A DNA stretch of 64,000 nucleotides, taken from contig NC_045139.1 of NCBI RefSeq assembly GCF_008831285.2, positions 17,342,354 through 17,406,353 on the forward strand, written 5' to 3'. Shown piece by piece: positions 1 through 12,187 of this stretch. A program made the position numbers and the translations under genes. Numbering within the stretch: the stretch's first letter is position 1; every line of letters starts with the position of its first letter. Source of the DNA: Nymphaea colorata. Lineage: Eukaryota > Streptophyta > Magnoliopsida > Nymphaeales > Nymphaeaceae. Under the pieces are notes generated by a model. The model was not told where the DNA came from. It was given only the letters and a program-made list of their open reading frames with translations, and ran no database searches.

Positions 1-1326
1 TTCAGCACTAAAATTAGATGGAGACCTAACCCAGTTATACTGGAAGCCGAGCTCAACTTCATCACTTGGAAAACAGACCAATCCAGAAAAGACAAAAGAT
101 CCATTTTTGGGGCTTTCTCCAGATCTACAACAATTATGATCATCACCACCACCAGTCCCGTGCCCTAATTCAAGACTGTCGCTACAATCTTTGTCTCTAA
201 ACCACATCGTTTCCCCTAATATTAATTCATCCCTATCAAAAGCAAAAGATTTTTTTTGGGAATCTTCAGAATAGCTACCTGTGATGCAACTGTTTGTAGC
301 CTCTCTCGGACCACCTTTATTCTCAAACTCCACCTTAACTTCAACCCCGGGAGAGTCATGTAACCCATTTTTAGTACTTTCTTCATCTTCGCAACCATAT
401 TTGTGACAGTCGGCAGCTTTATTCTGATCAAATAAGCTGCCACATTTGTACTGAATCACTGTTCCTGTGTCATTCCAAGGGGAAGCAAACGACCCATTTC
501 CAGCATCTGCTTTAGCATCACAACAACGGTCAACACCAGTCTGGCCACTCATTTCCCATCCTAATTTCCTGAACCTACCATCCTTTCCTACCTCAATTCC
601 ATCCCGAGGGGAACATCTTGGAGAAGTAGATGACCCATTTTGGGAGCTTCCTTTTGCATCGCCAGGGGATGCCAGCCATCGGACTGACGCCTCTGCGGGT
701 ATTGGAACGATTGCAGAAGCATTAACCTTGCAATCCATTTCCACCCCCAGCTTCACATTCTCCCCAACAGTGAGGATTCCTCTGGGCCTACATTTCCTTC
801 TATCCTTGACCTTGGAGACGAGGTGCCCGGCTGCAAAGCAAGCCGAACCATCCTTGACAACCTCAGATCCACAGTGTATCTCAGGTGAGATGGACGCCTG
901 AACAGGTGGAGCGCCCTGCTCATTCACTCTACCAGGCGTCGAAATGGTATAATTTCCGTTCGAAGAACTCGAGGGGCAGGGATGCGTACCGTTGTCGGGA
1001 GGCCTTGTACAGGTTCCCCCGTTCTTGGCGATCTCCTGGGAAGATTGATCCTTGCCACCATTTCCAAGAGGCGGAGCCCGAGATCGGCAGCGGGGGCGAG
1101 ACGATGAAGCCGAAGACTGCTCATTGGGCTTCGGGGACTTGCGGGGCGTGCTCCTGGAGTTGGAATTGGAAAGGAGGAAGCGGAAGCAGCCTCTTGGTGG
1201 CAGCGGCGCGTCGGAGGACGTCGATGAAGAGGAGTTGCGATCCGATAGGGGCTTCCTCCTCCTGGTTGGCTTCGCGGCTGGCAGAGTTTGAGGTGAGCCT
1301 CTGCTCTGCTTTGGCACCTTGTTCAT
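1..1326 (-). CDS. Unrecognised Ser/Gly/Asn-rich plant protein, N-terminal 442 codons (cut by window edge)
   Basis: The minus strand stays open without a stop from the ATG at 1326 to base 1, 442 codons, so this is the 5' part of a gene that continues past the left edge. The N-terminus is basic and Ser-rich and holds the short blocks KPLSDRN and GCFRFLLS. Further on, degenerate internal repeats recur: an NGS or NG core followed by SP or FSG, for example SSQNGSSTSP, GNGSFASPW, TKNGLHDSPG and PKNGSFVFSG, with Cys and acidic residues between them. No signal peptide, membrane segment or known catalytic motif is visible. The upstream strand (1327-1450) is pyrimidine-rich or purine-rich, as in a plant 5' leader. 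I do not recognise the family; the start and the long open frame are solid, the function is unknown. Introns further downstream cannot be judged. Confidence 0.72.
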   Translation of the reverse strand, partial: MNKVPKQSRGSPQTLPAAKPTRRRKPLSDRNSSSSTSSDAPLPPRGCFRFLLSNSNSRSTPRKSPKPNEQSSASSSRPRCRSRAPPLGNGGKDQSSQEIAKNGGTCTRPPDNGTHPCPSSSSNGNYTISTPGRVNEQGAPPVQASISPEIHCGSEVVKDGSACFAAGHLVSKVKDRRKCRPRGILTVGENVKLGVEMDCKVNASAIVPIPAEASVRWLASPGDAKGSSQNGSSTSPRCSPRDGIEVGKDGRFRKLGWEMSGQTGVDRCCDAKADAGNGSFASPWNDTGTVIQYKCGSLFDQNKAADCHKYGCEDEESTKNGLHDSPGVEVKVEFENKGGPREATNSCITGSYSEDSQKKSFAFDRDELILGETMWFRDKDCSDSLELGHGTGGGDDHNCCRSGESPKNGSFVFSGLVCFPSDEVELGFQYNWVRSPSNFSAE

Positions 1327-2795
1327 GGCTCCCTCAATCTCTCTCTCTCCGCTTCAGCCTTCTTCTTTTATCTCTCTTCCACCACCAGCACGGCAGCACC
1401 CCCTCCTCCTCTTCCTTCTTCCAACTTCTTCTCAGAGAGTGAGAGAATGAACCCCATGAACTGAGGATCTGCCTTGGTCTCCCCGTACGGCCTTCATGTT
1501 AATTTCTTCTTTCTCCTTTTTGAGTTCAGCGGAGAGGGAAGATTTTGAATTAGCCACGGAAACGGATCCGATACGACAAAATATCCAATACCGGATTCAG
1601 GAAAAAGCCACTTTCTGGATTTGGATCCTCCATATGATACCATACATGAGTAAGCATTTAGGTCCAACTAGGTCACTCCAATACATGCATCGGAAAGATC
1701 CGAATTCGGACTAGAACCCGTCCCACTCTAAGGTTTTATCTCATAATTGGTCCAAAATCCACAGGTATGAGGGATCCATATCAAATATCTGATTCGATTT
1801 GCCAAATCAGGTCATTCCAATGCTTGCTCCTTCGGCCTAAGATCCGATCCATTGTGATTTTGCTTGTGAAGTTTCTCTTTAGTGGGTATATCATCCAAGT
1901 ATATTTCAGATCCATGTCTAGTTCCACCCTGTTGGATCATACTAAGATATGGATTAGGATCCGAACAGTACTTCCCTTCACTTTGACCCGTAAATTGTCT
2001 TGGAAGCAACAACTCTGCAGCCAAAAACCGAATGGTTAGTACCTTTTTTATTTCTCTTCTCTTCTTTTTTGGTAATTTTTTACCTTATTGAGATCCGAAT
2101 TTTCAAGCTCGGGATGCGAGCCAAATATTCGGGTCAGGTCCAACTAGTCAGGTTTGGTTAAACAACGGTTACTAATTACATTGGGATTCCGTGCGAAGCT
2201 TTTATGTAAGAGTTTAAACTGTCAGTGGAATATATAGCAAGATTACCAATCCAAATCTGTCTATCTAGTTGAATTTAAGACCGTTTCCTGTCAGATTCAG
2301 TTTAAGAAATTGAAATCTCAGTTGGAAACCAAGTCTGAACCGAGACCGACATGGACAGAAACCAGATCCTTGATCCAATGCTGATGTTCTGGACAGGGTA
2401 TTACTGAAACGAGGTCTGATTTGGATTCAAGTTTAGAAGGAAAATTATTGAATAGCATCCAACGCTTATCATCTGATGTTCATGGATTCTACATGTGTCT
2501 GATTTGGAGCAGACTCCGATTCTAACTGTAATGTTGCATGTGTTGGTACTTATATGTCATATAGAATCAAGCTTCGATTCAACAAGCTGGGACACTCGAG
2601 AAGTTTCTGGATCTGATTAATACACAGATGTTCTGTATTAATCATATTCTAATTGCTAAGCCATTTATTTTACTAAATACATATAATCAAAGCTTCCATA
2701 TTTAAAGGAAAGATCTCTCTCTCTTTCCCTCTCAAAAGCCTATTGGGATATATGATTAGCTTATATTTAAGATCTAGAGCAACCAACAACTCTCA

Positions 2796-3030
2796 GGTTG
2801 CATTTGATTTCCCACGGATCTCAGCACCTAGGGGATCCGAGATCAGTGATAACTAAATCTACAGTTTTAACACCACTCTCCCCGGTGTGGTTCTCAAATC
2901 CATATTACGTCATAAAAAGCATGAAATTGAGATCCGATGGAGGGAGATCGGACCTCAAAACCGCACATCTAGAATCCATTATGATCTCATATCACCATGG
3001 ATCTTAGGTCTGCCGTAATCAAATGCAACC
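2796..3030. mobile_element. Tourist-like (PIF/Harbinger-type) MITE, 235 bp
   Basis: The ends are inverted repeats: the left end reads GGTTGCATTTGAT and the right end is its exact reverse complement, ATCAAATGCAACC. The element is flanked on both sides by TCA (2793-2795 and 3031-3033), a 3-bp target-site duplication. It has no coding capacity. Length, 3-bp duplication and end sequence fit non-autonomous PIF/Harbinger elements, whose usual duplication is TTA or TAA, so TCA is a variant. Confidence 0.72.
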
Positions 3031-3776
3031 TCAAAAAGCTTGAGAGTAAATTTGGCTTTTTTTTTTTTTTACTTGAAATGCCGAAATAAAGTAATTCAAT
3101 CTTGAAAAGAGCCAAAACAACTTTTAATAATCAAAGACCACTCTCAAGGTGGAAGATAAAAATGACACTTCATGATCACCTCTAGATAGTGTAAAACTCT
3201 AAGATGGGAGGCTTGTGAACTCTAAGCACTTTGTTAATGCCCAATTTAATCATGGGCTAGGCAAGCGATGCATGTAATACAAGTGCTTGGGATTTCAATT
3301 CCATGTTTAAACCCAATAAGGTTGTGTTTGTTTTACCGCAGATCTCAGATCCATAGGATTACTTCAATCAATGATTTTGAACATGTAAAATCCATGCTAC
3401 TAAAGAACTGATGATCTCCTAAAACACACCTTTTTAGGACGCTAGTTTGTATCCAAAATTCAAATATGTATAGTTGGATCCATAAAGATCCAACTCCCTT
3501 TTTATATGGATCCAGATCCAAGGTCCACCACTTCCTCTATTTATATGGATGATGTGTATGAAATCAAATAGTTATGTTTTGTTACCTTTAGCTTTTCATT
3601 TTCCAGAAATTCCCCCCTCCAATCCCCTTAGTTTGGTAACACATCTTGTACTCAATAAGGGTTGGATCAAGGGTGAAACATGGTTTGGAACTGACCCACT
3701 TCTTCTAAAGGGGCATGGACCATTTCAGGCTTATGATACTTTTGTTCTTTTACATTCTGCTTAGTGAGAGGTGGTT

Positions 3777-3860
3777 ATGTGTATCGGGGTGCACCATGCA
3801 TAGCCTCCAGTACACAACATGTGTCTCGGGGTGCACCATGCATAGCCTCCAGTACACGAC
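3777..3860 (+). repeat. Tandem duplication, 2 x 42 bp
   Basis: Two nearly identical 42-bp units (3777-3818, 3819-3860), each containing GGGGTGCACCATGCATAGCC, differ at two positions. A partial third start (ATGTGTCTC) follows. The unit is a multiple of three, but no gene is recognised around it. Confidence 0.85.
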
Positions 3861-5199
3861 ATGTGTCTCCGTGATCGCTTGGGCATGCGCACAATACACA
3901 AGCCTGTGCATATAACCAGCTGCACTGTCAAGTTATCTAATTAGATGAATGTGACATACATCTTTAAAATTAATGCAATCTACTAGTGTCTCACAATAGA
4001 AAGGCATCAAGGGATTCAAAGAACAAATAATTTGCCGATCAACTATTTTTTTCAAGTATCATGAGGACATGTGATCTTTCCACGAAGAAGAAAGATCTAC
4101 GTTGTATGGCGACTTGATGTCAAATTATCCGTCATGGTTCTAAACAAGAATCTGCACGGAATTCGGCCTGAATCGGCCTATTCGAATCGAATCGGTGGAA
4201 CCTAATCCACTCTTAACATGGGTTTAGACCTTCTATGCTATTCCTTTCTTACCACACCAAATCTTTCCATTGTTGAGGCTTATGCAGGCGTCTAACTTAG
4301 TATCTCTTTCAGTTCAATTGCCTCGAACTAGCACGACTGATCCCATCCAGGCTTTCCATATTGATCTCAAACATTGACCCAACTCCTGTTCTTTCTTGTC
4401 CCTTCCTTTAGTATTAGGAGGGGATAGGGTTAGGAAATATATGCACCTCAAGCATCAAACTCTTCGCTTCCTTCAACTATGGAGAATGCCAAACCTATGG
4501 CAAACATGCTTCCTTATTTTGGAAGAGATTTTTTCTCTGAGGTCACCTGTGAATCAAGTAGTCATTCCATAGAGATCAGTAGAAGAAGAAAATTTTATAG
4601 TTGTAGTGTGAGTTCCATCTGGAGCCACCTTTTTTTAATGTATAAATCAAAGGCTGCAAGAACCTAACCTTTTGTGATGTAAAATCTTGGGTTAGGCAGA
4701 CCTCCTTGTGTACTTCTGGTAAAGGAACCAAACAAGTAGACTTGACCTTGTTCAGACTTAGCACTTTGAGGATGAATGAAATCTAGTTGTTTGGGTGAAG
4801 AGGAGGAATATCTCGTCCTACCATCTCAAACAAAGCGGAAGCTTCCACCCAACTTTTTATGCTTGTAGGATATTTGCCTGTTTTTGGTGCATCGGGATGT
4901 TGCCCTCACCGCGCTTCAACTCGAACATTAGTGACATTTTTTCTTTTTTTTGCAGCACAAGGAAGTTGATGTCAAAAGGATTCTAAATAGAGAGTAGTCA
5001 GGTAACCAAATGAAATCCAGTTTCCAATTTTTCAGATTTGATAAAAGGACAAGTTGTTGGCAGGTAGCATGTGTAAAATTTAATCCTACATGTGTTTGTG
5101 AGCACTTGAATCTTGCCCACGTAAGTCAAGCCTTTGTTCAGCTTAAATTTGCGAATAGGTTAAGCTGGATTGAGAGGTCCTTTGCATGGTGGAACAGAA

Positions 5200-5330
5200 C
5201 CAGTGGCAGAGCCACATGTAATCTGGTGGGGCAGTTGCCCACACCAGCCTCTTAAATTTTCTTGATTTTTAGACGGGCATCTTTAAATATTTACTTTTAT
5301 ATACATATAGATGCCCCCTCTAGATATGAA
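5200..5330 (+). mobile_element. Possible degraded DNA-transposon terminus
   Basis: The stretch begins AGTGGCAGAGCCAC and soon after reads GGTGGGGCAGTTGCCC, then an AT-rich part ending in ATGCCCCCTCT. This word order resembles the terminal region of a widespread plant repeat that starts CAGTGGCGGAGCCA. No matching second end was found, so this is a fragment at best. Confidence 0.3.
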
Positions 5331-7725
5331 TACTAATAAATGGGCCAATTTTTCTGGCAGAATGGTTCCAGCACAAGGTGTTCTCTTTCATGCATTCTAT
5401 AGAGAGGCAGAGCAGGCACTGTTCATTCACACCAAACTCGTGTGCTTCTGCTGTCTGTCGTTTGATAGAAAACACGAATGCCACCACCTACGGCCGCGTT
5501 GCGGGGCTCATTTGAGTTTGTTCCTTTGCCATTCTCAGGACGTGGAGGTCGGCACTGGGATGTGGTGTTCCCCGAGCGCACTCAAACAACAGATACCAGA
5601 AGAACATGGTGATGCCCACCAAAATGTAACACTCCTATATTCGGCTCGGCTCCCCTGTAACACACTTACCACGGAACACACGGAACGTGCAGCACAAAAG
5701 GGTGCGTCCGTTCTGTATCTCCCTTCCCATCAAACAAGCTCAAACTCATCCCACCTTGACCAATTCATGCCAGAAACTAAACTTTCCTTCCTGCCTCTTA
5801 TCCTCAGGGTTCAGAACTGCTTTCACTTCCTCTAACATCTCCGAAGATCTTAACACAACCGCCGAATAAAGCGGGTGACTGGTTGAGGGCCCAACCTTCG
5901 GCAGGTGTGCCTTGGAAGGTCCAGAACCAACCTACTAATTTGCTGGCAGAAGAATAATGCTCGAATAATTGTAGGTATACTGGAACAAGAATGAATGAGA
6001 AATATGAAACCCAGGATTTATAATACCACTAGCTAGGTTACTACCATCTATAATACCGAAGATTTTCTTTTCCTCAAATAAAGAAGGGAATGTTCTCCAA
6101 AACTCATTACGTGGGTCAAGGAACAGTTACCGTTTAACCTGGTAAAATTCCATTAAAAAAAAAAAAAGACTTCGATCTTCCAAGTTGATTTTTGAATAAA
6201 CTAAGTCGAACTCTCAACCCAGTCTGCTTAATAGATTTAACTTTTACTCTATTTAGTATTGACAATAACATGTTCCACATAGTAATCAGCCGGCTGGAAC
6301 ACAGCCCGTTTTAGTTTTAGCTCAATATATCTTTATGCAAGTTGAAAATCGAAAACCGAAACCGCTCGCCGGAAAAAAACATCAAGCTGGCTCTATTGTA
6401 GGGACTCCACTCATGGCTCCACCAAGAAGGTGGTGAGGGGCCCTTCCTAAGTTCTTTTTCAGATCCATTAAAAAAAATAAATAGCAAGTGGAGCTACCAA
6501 CAGAGCGTACAAAATGTCTAAACTGCCCCCCATGCATGTGACGGGCCGTAAAGAAGTTTTGATTTTGAGCGGCAGTCCACGTGAAGGAATCTCGATCAGG
6601 CTCCTGCATGTGCAGGCTTCAGATTTCGGAATCGCTGGTTTTTGTACCCTCCCTTTTGATTTTACCATGTGAACTTTACCGGTGTGGGTCGATTTTTTTC
6701 ACTCTGGTGGGCGGGGCCCAAACCAGGTTCAGCCTTGGAGTCATAAAATTCAAAAGAGAAGGTGGTTTCGATGTGTCTCTTTCAAGCTTCTATTGCTTAA
6801 ACTTTAGTTTAGATTCAAAAAGCTCTGCGTCGATCTGCATAGCCCATTTAATTTCTCGACTTTTTTCCGACGATCTCGGAGAAAAAATCCGATCTGAAAC
6901 CACTTTGGGAGTAGTAGCAAAACAGCATCTCATGCTGTTTTTCCGGCTTGGGCAGGGGGTTATCTTTACAAGAATTGAACCATGGTCCCCTGCAGAACAA
7001 CCAACGGAAAAAGGGCGGCGGCATAAGGATTTGAACTGCAGACGACAGACACAAGCCGCACCAATAGCGACTTGCTTCACCAACTTTACAAACTTCATCA
7101 ATTTAGCGTGATCTTTTTAACGCGAAGGTGTAGTATGCGTGGGCGTGCAATGTCTTCTTCGACGTCATCCGTTTTGGAGAAAATAACCGAACCAACTCGA
7201 TATTTAACCGATAGAAACATCACGGTCTTATCGTTAGACGAGGAAATTGCATGAAGTCCCTGTAGATGACGATGATCGAGAAGCTTTTTGGTCAGTTAAG
7301 ACCATTGATTAATGGCAAATTCGTCGCAAGAGGATAGGAAAAATTGTCCTCCATGAATTATGTACATGAAAAAACGAAAAAGAAATGAAAAAAAAAAACA
7401 GCAATGAACGGGAAGGGAGGTCGAATCCGTCATGTGAATTACGCATGACCATCAACACAATCACCAATCCGTTGCCGCAAACCAAGATTACTGAAGTACC
7501 CTGACTGAGTGGTTGTTTCTTTGTGGACGAAAACACCCCCAGCGACCATTCTTTGTGCCTACACTTGCCCTTTTGGTTGAGGGAACGAAGCCCGAGAGCA
7601 CCCGGAAGGGAGAGATCAGGAGCGGGAAAATCGAAGGGACATACCCGTCATTCTCGAGAAAGCCTGGTCTCTTCCCGTAATCGGACAGCTAGGGCTGAAA
7701 CAGACCCGGATCCGGGTCGCTTCCA

Positions 7726-8205
7726 CTACACGACGGATCTCTCGGCGACGCCGTTGAGCAGCGGCCGCGACTCCGCCCAGAACTTCCCGTCGTAGCACCG
7801 TCGCTGCAGCTCGTCGGTGGCGGAGATGGCGGAGGGACGGCGGCGGGAGCTCCGGGACCCGACGGAAGCGTCGCCGTCGCCGATGAGGCGCAGGATCTCC
7901 TCGAAGAGGATCTCGTCGCAGGGGATGGCGATCGGGCCGGCGTGGTCATAGCCGTACTCCTCCTCTGCCTGGGTCAAAAGCGCACGAAAGGCTGGCGAGT
8001 TGAGGTAGCTCGCCCGGACAACGAACCTCCGGCGGCTCTTGCCAACGTACACGGCCAGATGGCCAGCGGGAACGTCCGCAGGCACCCCGCCGCCAAAAGC
8101 GCGGGAGATACGCGCCGCGGCGGCCGCTTTCTTCCGCCACTGCCGCAGCATCTGCCGGATCCGCACAATGTGCCGGATCTTGTTGGCATTGCACGCACCG
8201 GACAT
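7726..8205 (-). CDS. SAUR family auxin-responsive protein (SAUR52-55-like), 159 aa
   Basis: Single-exon gene with a GC-rich coding sequence, typical of SAURs. The start at 8205 gives MSGACNANKIRHIVRIRQML; an earlier in-frame ATG at 8331 lies upstream of a TATA box (8315-8321) and is probably not transcribed. Residues about 15-30 form the basic IVRIRQMLRQWRKKA helix seen in the SAUR52-55 subgroup. The SAUR domain follows at about 45-110, with VPAGHLAVYVG, RRFVVRASYLN, FRALLTQAEEEYGY and IPCDEILFEEIL. The C-terminus keeps the subgroup's ESRPLL..VAE.SV ending. SAURs are short-lived proteins; several inhibit PP2C.D phosphatases and so promote H+-ATPase-driven cell expansion. No canonical TGTCTC auxin element was seen in the 270 bases upstream of the TATA box. 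Confidence 0.93.
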   Translation of the reverse strand: MSGACNANKIRHIVRIRQMLRQWRKKAAAAARISRAFGGGVPADVPAGHLAVYVGKSRRRFVVRASYLNSPAFRALLTQAEEEYGYDHAGPIAIPCDEILFEEILRLIGDGDASVGSRSSRRRPSAISATDELQRRCYDGKFWAESRPLLNGVAERSVV

Positions 8206-8314
8206 TTTCTCCGGTCGCCGGGAAAACGAGAGGACGTTTGGTAGTACGGAAAAGGAGAAGAGGCCGTGTGGGTTGAAGCGGCGGGGCGACAGGTTGGGAT
8301 ATAGGGAAGGCCCT

Positions 8315-8321
8315 TTATAAA
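8315..8321 (-). promoter_or_regulatory. TATA box of the SAUR gene
   Basis: Reads TTTATAA(A) on the minus strand, about 110 bases upstream of the chosen SAUR start at 8205. This predicts transcription start near 8285-8290 and a leader of about 80 bases. Confidence 0.55.
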
Positions 8322-10158
8322 GATATGTCAAAACCTTTTGCCACTACATATGCCTCCATTTACGCGCCTGCCACTCCATAGACTTCCGTCCGTCCGTCCT
8401 TCAAACATGCGTGTACGTTGGGGGGTGGACTCGCGGAAATTTATTTAGACGAAAATACCCCTCCCCTTCAAGTTTTTAAACGGACCCAGCACTTTGCCGC
8501 TCGGCTTGGTTCAGCCCGGCCTTCAATCAGAACAGTCACTAAAGAAAACATAAATTGTCGCTAAAGCCATTTAACGGCAAATTTTTAAATTTTAATTATA
8601 TTGCAACATTGGGCACATGACAGCTTTGAACTCTTAAAGGCAAAAGATTTAGCCATCAAATCTTGAGCGTTGTACATGAAAACAATCTAATTAAACATGT
8701 TTTAATGCTAAATGGGGTCAAGCAAAAAACGCATACCAAATGTTATATAGAAATTCAATCAAACTAGGAAAAGGTTAAAAATTCTTTTAAGAAATAAGTA
8801 GCTTCTTGTGGGGCCAATAAAACTGGCTGCTACAACACAAGCTCTATGTTCGGCTCGGCTCTGGTCGACTCAACTTGATTATTTTACCTGCTACAAAATC
8901 TAGGTGAAGAATGTTGTTATTGATGAAAATAATTTCTGCAATTTCCTACAGGCTTCCCCAACTGACAAATAAATATAAGTTGGAAATTGACTTATCAAAC
9001 ATTGACCTTGAACTTGAAAAGTCCATTGGAAAAATTTTCCTAGTCGCTATTGGCGGCCTAAAACCCCCCAATGTAGAGTAAATTTGCTTGAAAGTATAAC
9101 AAAGTATTAGTTTTAAAAGGCTCGACAAACTCAAGAGGTTGTTAGATTGTTATAATCAACATGTTCCATTTTACAAGTTAGGGCAACATTTGCTACCACC
9201 AATCTGGTAAAAAAAAGTTACTAATTTGCATTTACGGTCGGGCACGACACTAAGATAAACTGTATTCTGCCCTCACACCTAAGCCCCGATACAACCCTTG
9301 ATCCAGAGGTAAAAGGAAGCTGGAGAGGCTCGGGTTTTGTGCTAAATTGGCATTTGTGGCGCAGTGGGACTCAAATTAGGCATGTTTTGGCTTGTTTTAC
9401 TCTGAATGTAATTTTTACTACTACAGACCGGCAAAACTCTTTTTATTAGTGGATTTGCTCAGTTGCCAGAATCCATCCACCTTCTACTGTGGCCCTTTTT
9501 AACCTAAGATTAGGATCCACATCTCAAATTGAAGCCATGAAACAAGGTAAACCTCTCTAACCCCAGCTTTGGCCATGGACCAGTGCATTCTTCACACAAG
9601 ATTTTTTTTTTCTTATGAAGTAAAAGATCAAAAACTTACAATGTATCCCCAAGCGGGTTGGTGCAATGGTTGAAATGGGAGCTGGTAGGTGGGCAGTTTA
9701 TGTTTCATTTTCCAGTGGCATCTACCCTTTGTGCAGCAAAAAGATGAGCACCAATATACAAATAGCACATAATGCATATTCCGATACGCCACAAAGCCGC
9801 TCTGGACCCTAAGGAGATGAGGGAAATGGATGAGACTTTGGCCTTCACTTTCAGACAGTGGGATTAGCCTTATGCTTATCGAAGAAAAAAACTTGCAATG
9901 TATTGAATGTCTTCCAAGAAAATATCTTTAATTATTTGCATAATTTCAGAAATACAGTTGGTATATTAGATACCGACTACCCAATACGTATGAGGAGGTA
10001 GAAGTTGTAACCGAAAACGAAGATTCGACTTCTGCATGTTAATGATGATTGATATTATTTTGCCCAACAAATGAACAGATATAATTGGTTTACAGAAAGA
10101 TTTCATTTAATTCAATCCTTGATCAAGCTTAGTCGACCCTAACACAATTATTTTCAAA

Positions 10159-10161
<3 letters not shown>

Positions 10162-10207
<46 letters not shown>
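10162..10207. repeat. (TA)n microsatellite
   Basis: 46 bp of uninterrupted TA dinucleotide. Confidence 0.97.
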
Positions 10208-10211
<4 letters not shown>

Positions 10212-10463
10212 AGGGCCGGTAGTTGGGATGCCTATAGCTTATGACAAATAAGCGTGGAGTTTTAGTGTGTTTGTTTATGGAATAAAAATAAAGGGAAGAC
10301 TTTGTAGGACGAAGAAGACTGGTGGGATTCATTTATTCTGATGACGAGGCCATGTGCTCTCTGTACTTTCCATCTTTATTCAATTATCGCTTTCCTTCCG
10401 CATTTAAGGAAGTAGTAAACCTTCTCAACTCCCAATAGTATCCCGTGAAGACCACTGCTCTTG

Positions 10464-10483
10464 ATATATATATATATATATAT
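10464..10483. repeat. (TA)n microsatellite
   Basis: 20 bp of AT dinucleotide. Confidence 0.95.
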
Positions 10484-12091
10484 CACAGCAGCATTAGTGG
10501 TGCAACAAAAGCAGACTCATTTAAATTACTCTCGTTCAATTATTTCATGCCATGAAATTTATACATTCAAACTTGAGTACATTTTTTTGTTACCCCTTAA
10601 AAGAAAAGTGCGTCATGTAAGAATTTTAAGAGAAAATTCATCAACTTCTGGAAATGAGTGGCGTATAATTCCTTGAAGATCGTAGAAGTTGTAGTTGTTT
10701 ACTGCAAATATTTGACGAGCCACATGCGTTATAACCTTAGGGCTACATTTGTTTAAACAATGGATTTCACGTAAATTAAAAGCAAGTCTTTAGACGAAAA
10801 ATGTAAAGATTTCACTTCTTTTGAATGTGGATTCCCATTAATTCACCATAATCGGCAAACCCGTGACTCGGATCAGCTTAAGGCTGGTTTATCGGATCAG
10901 AGAGTTGACTCGGTAACTCGACTAGATTAAATGATAAATTTTTAGAGTACATTTTATCTATAAATAGACAAAGAAGATAGAGTCTATCGGGATTTTATGT
11001 TTGACTTTTTCATCAACTAAAACTGAATAACATGCAATATGAGTATTTATTTATATATATTTAGTAAAGTTTGTGACATTTTACCATTCAAAAAACAACA
11101 AACTTAAGTATTCAGCAATATATGACAAAAAAAAATGTAAGTAGTTGAAGATCACAATTGACTCAGCAAGCCCGGACTCATGACCTAGTAAATGAACAAT
11201 CCTAACCAATTCGAGTGACTCGGATCAAAGAGTTTGCCGACTATATAATTTAGCACCCAGAAGGTCTGAATAATATTTCGATTATTTTGGAAAAATCATT
11301 TCCATTTTTGCCCTTCCGCGTCAACCTTAGAATTAATAAACTAGTTGTCTAGCCAGGTCCTGCGGACTCTTGTTATAGGCTTTTGAGGCATTCAATGTGT
11401 CCACTGCTCATCACATCCTATGGGCATGTTTGAATCCCCCCAACTTTTTCCACTGCATACCGAACGGTGCCTCCAACCCAGCACACACATTCAAACAATG
11501 GTGAAATTATCCTTTATCCTTGGACAAGTCCCTCTGGACGACATGTATAGGTGAAAAAAGTCTGATACCATGAACTCCAGCCCTTTTGCAATAGCAGCTT
11601 GCTGGGGATGCGGCCCCCTACCTTTATTGAATAAAATTATTTATACAAAAGGAAAGGATAACACCAAAAGATCTACATATACGGTAGATCCAAAGGCTGA
11701 CTCAACACTCAAGAATACAGATACCATACTACAAAAAAAGGGAAAAAAAATCAAAGATTAATGTCAACCTGCACACAAAATTAAGTCCCTCTACTGCTTG
11801 ATGTTGGAGGTGATGAAGGAACGAAATTCGACCGTATGATAAACTTTTTCAACTTTGACATTGTAATGAAAATCTTTATTTAGCTACACGATCACAACTT
11901 CATAAACCTCTCAAAAACACATTAAAACTTCAACTGGCCAGACTGATGAATCTCAAAAGTTTAATCCCACAAACGCATCACTAAGCATAAACTGCCATAG
12001 CTTACCTCCTATCAGCAAATAAATATATGTTCCTATATCTACTCATGCAACATATTAAAACCCCAGAGAGAGGGAGCATGTGCCTTGTGTG

Positions 12092-12095
<4 letters not shown>

Positions 12096-12167
<72 letters not shown>

Positions 12168-12187
12168 TAGATAGAGAGAGAGAGAGA
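12096..12187. repeat. (TA)n microsatellite followed by GATA and GA repeats
   Basis: About 70 bp of TA dinucleotide runs into two GATA units and then a short GA run, a compound microsatellite. Confidence 0.97.

Larger units (their letters stand above)
1327..7725. other. Intergenic region, no gene recognised
   Basis: About 6.4 kb of mostly AT-rich sequence. Open frames here, up to about 175 codons at 5311-5835, show no family motif, splice context or biased codon use that I can recognise. Visible content: degenerate ATCCGA-rich stretches (about 1560-2110), a Tourist-like MITE (2796-3030), a 42-bp tandem duplication (3777-3860) and a transposon-terminus-like remnant (about 5200-5330). Confidence 0.5.

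Noticed and set aside
5311-5835. 174-codon open frame on the plus strand
   Set aside because: No family motif, no codon bias, no splice context; it overlaps a possible transposon remnant. Treated as chance.
6960-7080. Words resembling tRNA T-arms in reverse (AGAATTGAACC, AGGATTTGAACTGC)
   Set aside because: No complete cloverleaf could be built on either strand; acceptor and anticodon stems are missing.
7942-8320. Several open frames on both strands over the SAUR gene
   Set aside because: They are shadows of the GC-rich SAUR coding sequence; only the 7726-8205 minus frame has family conservation.
8206-8331. N-terminal extension of the SAUR frame to an upstream ATG at 8331
   Set aside because: That ATG lies upstream of the TATA box and the extra 42 residues have no counterpart in the family.
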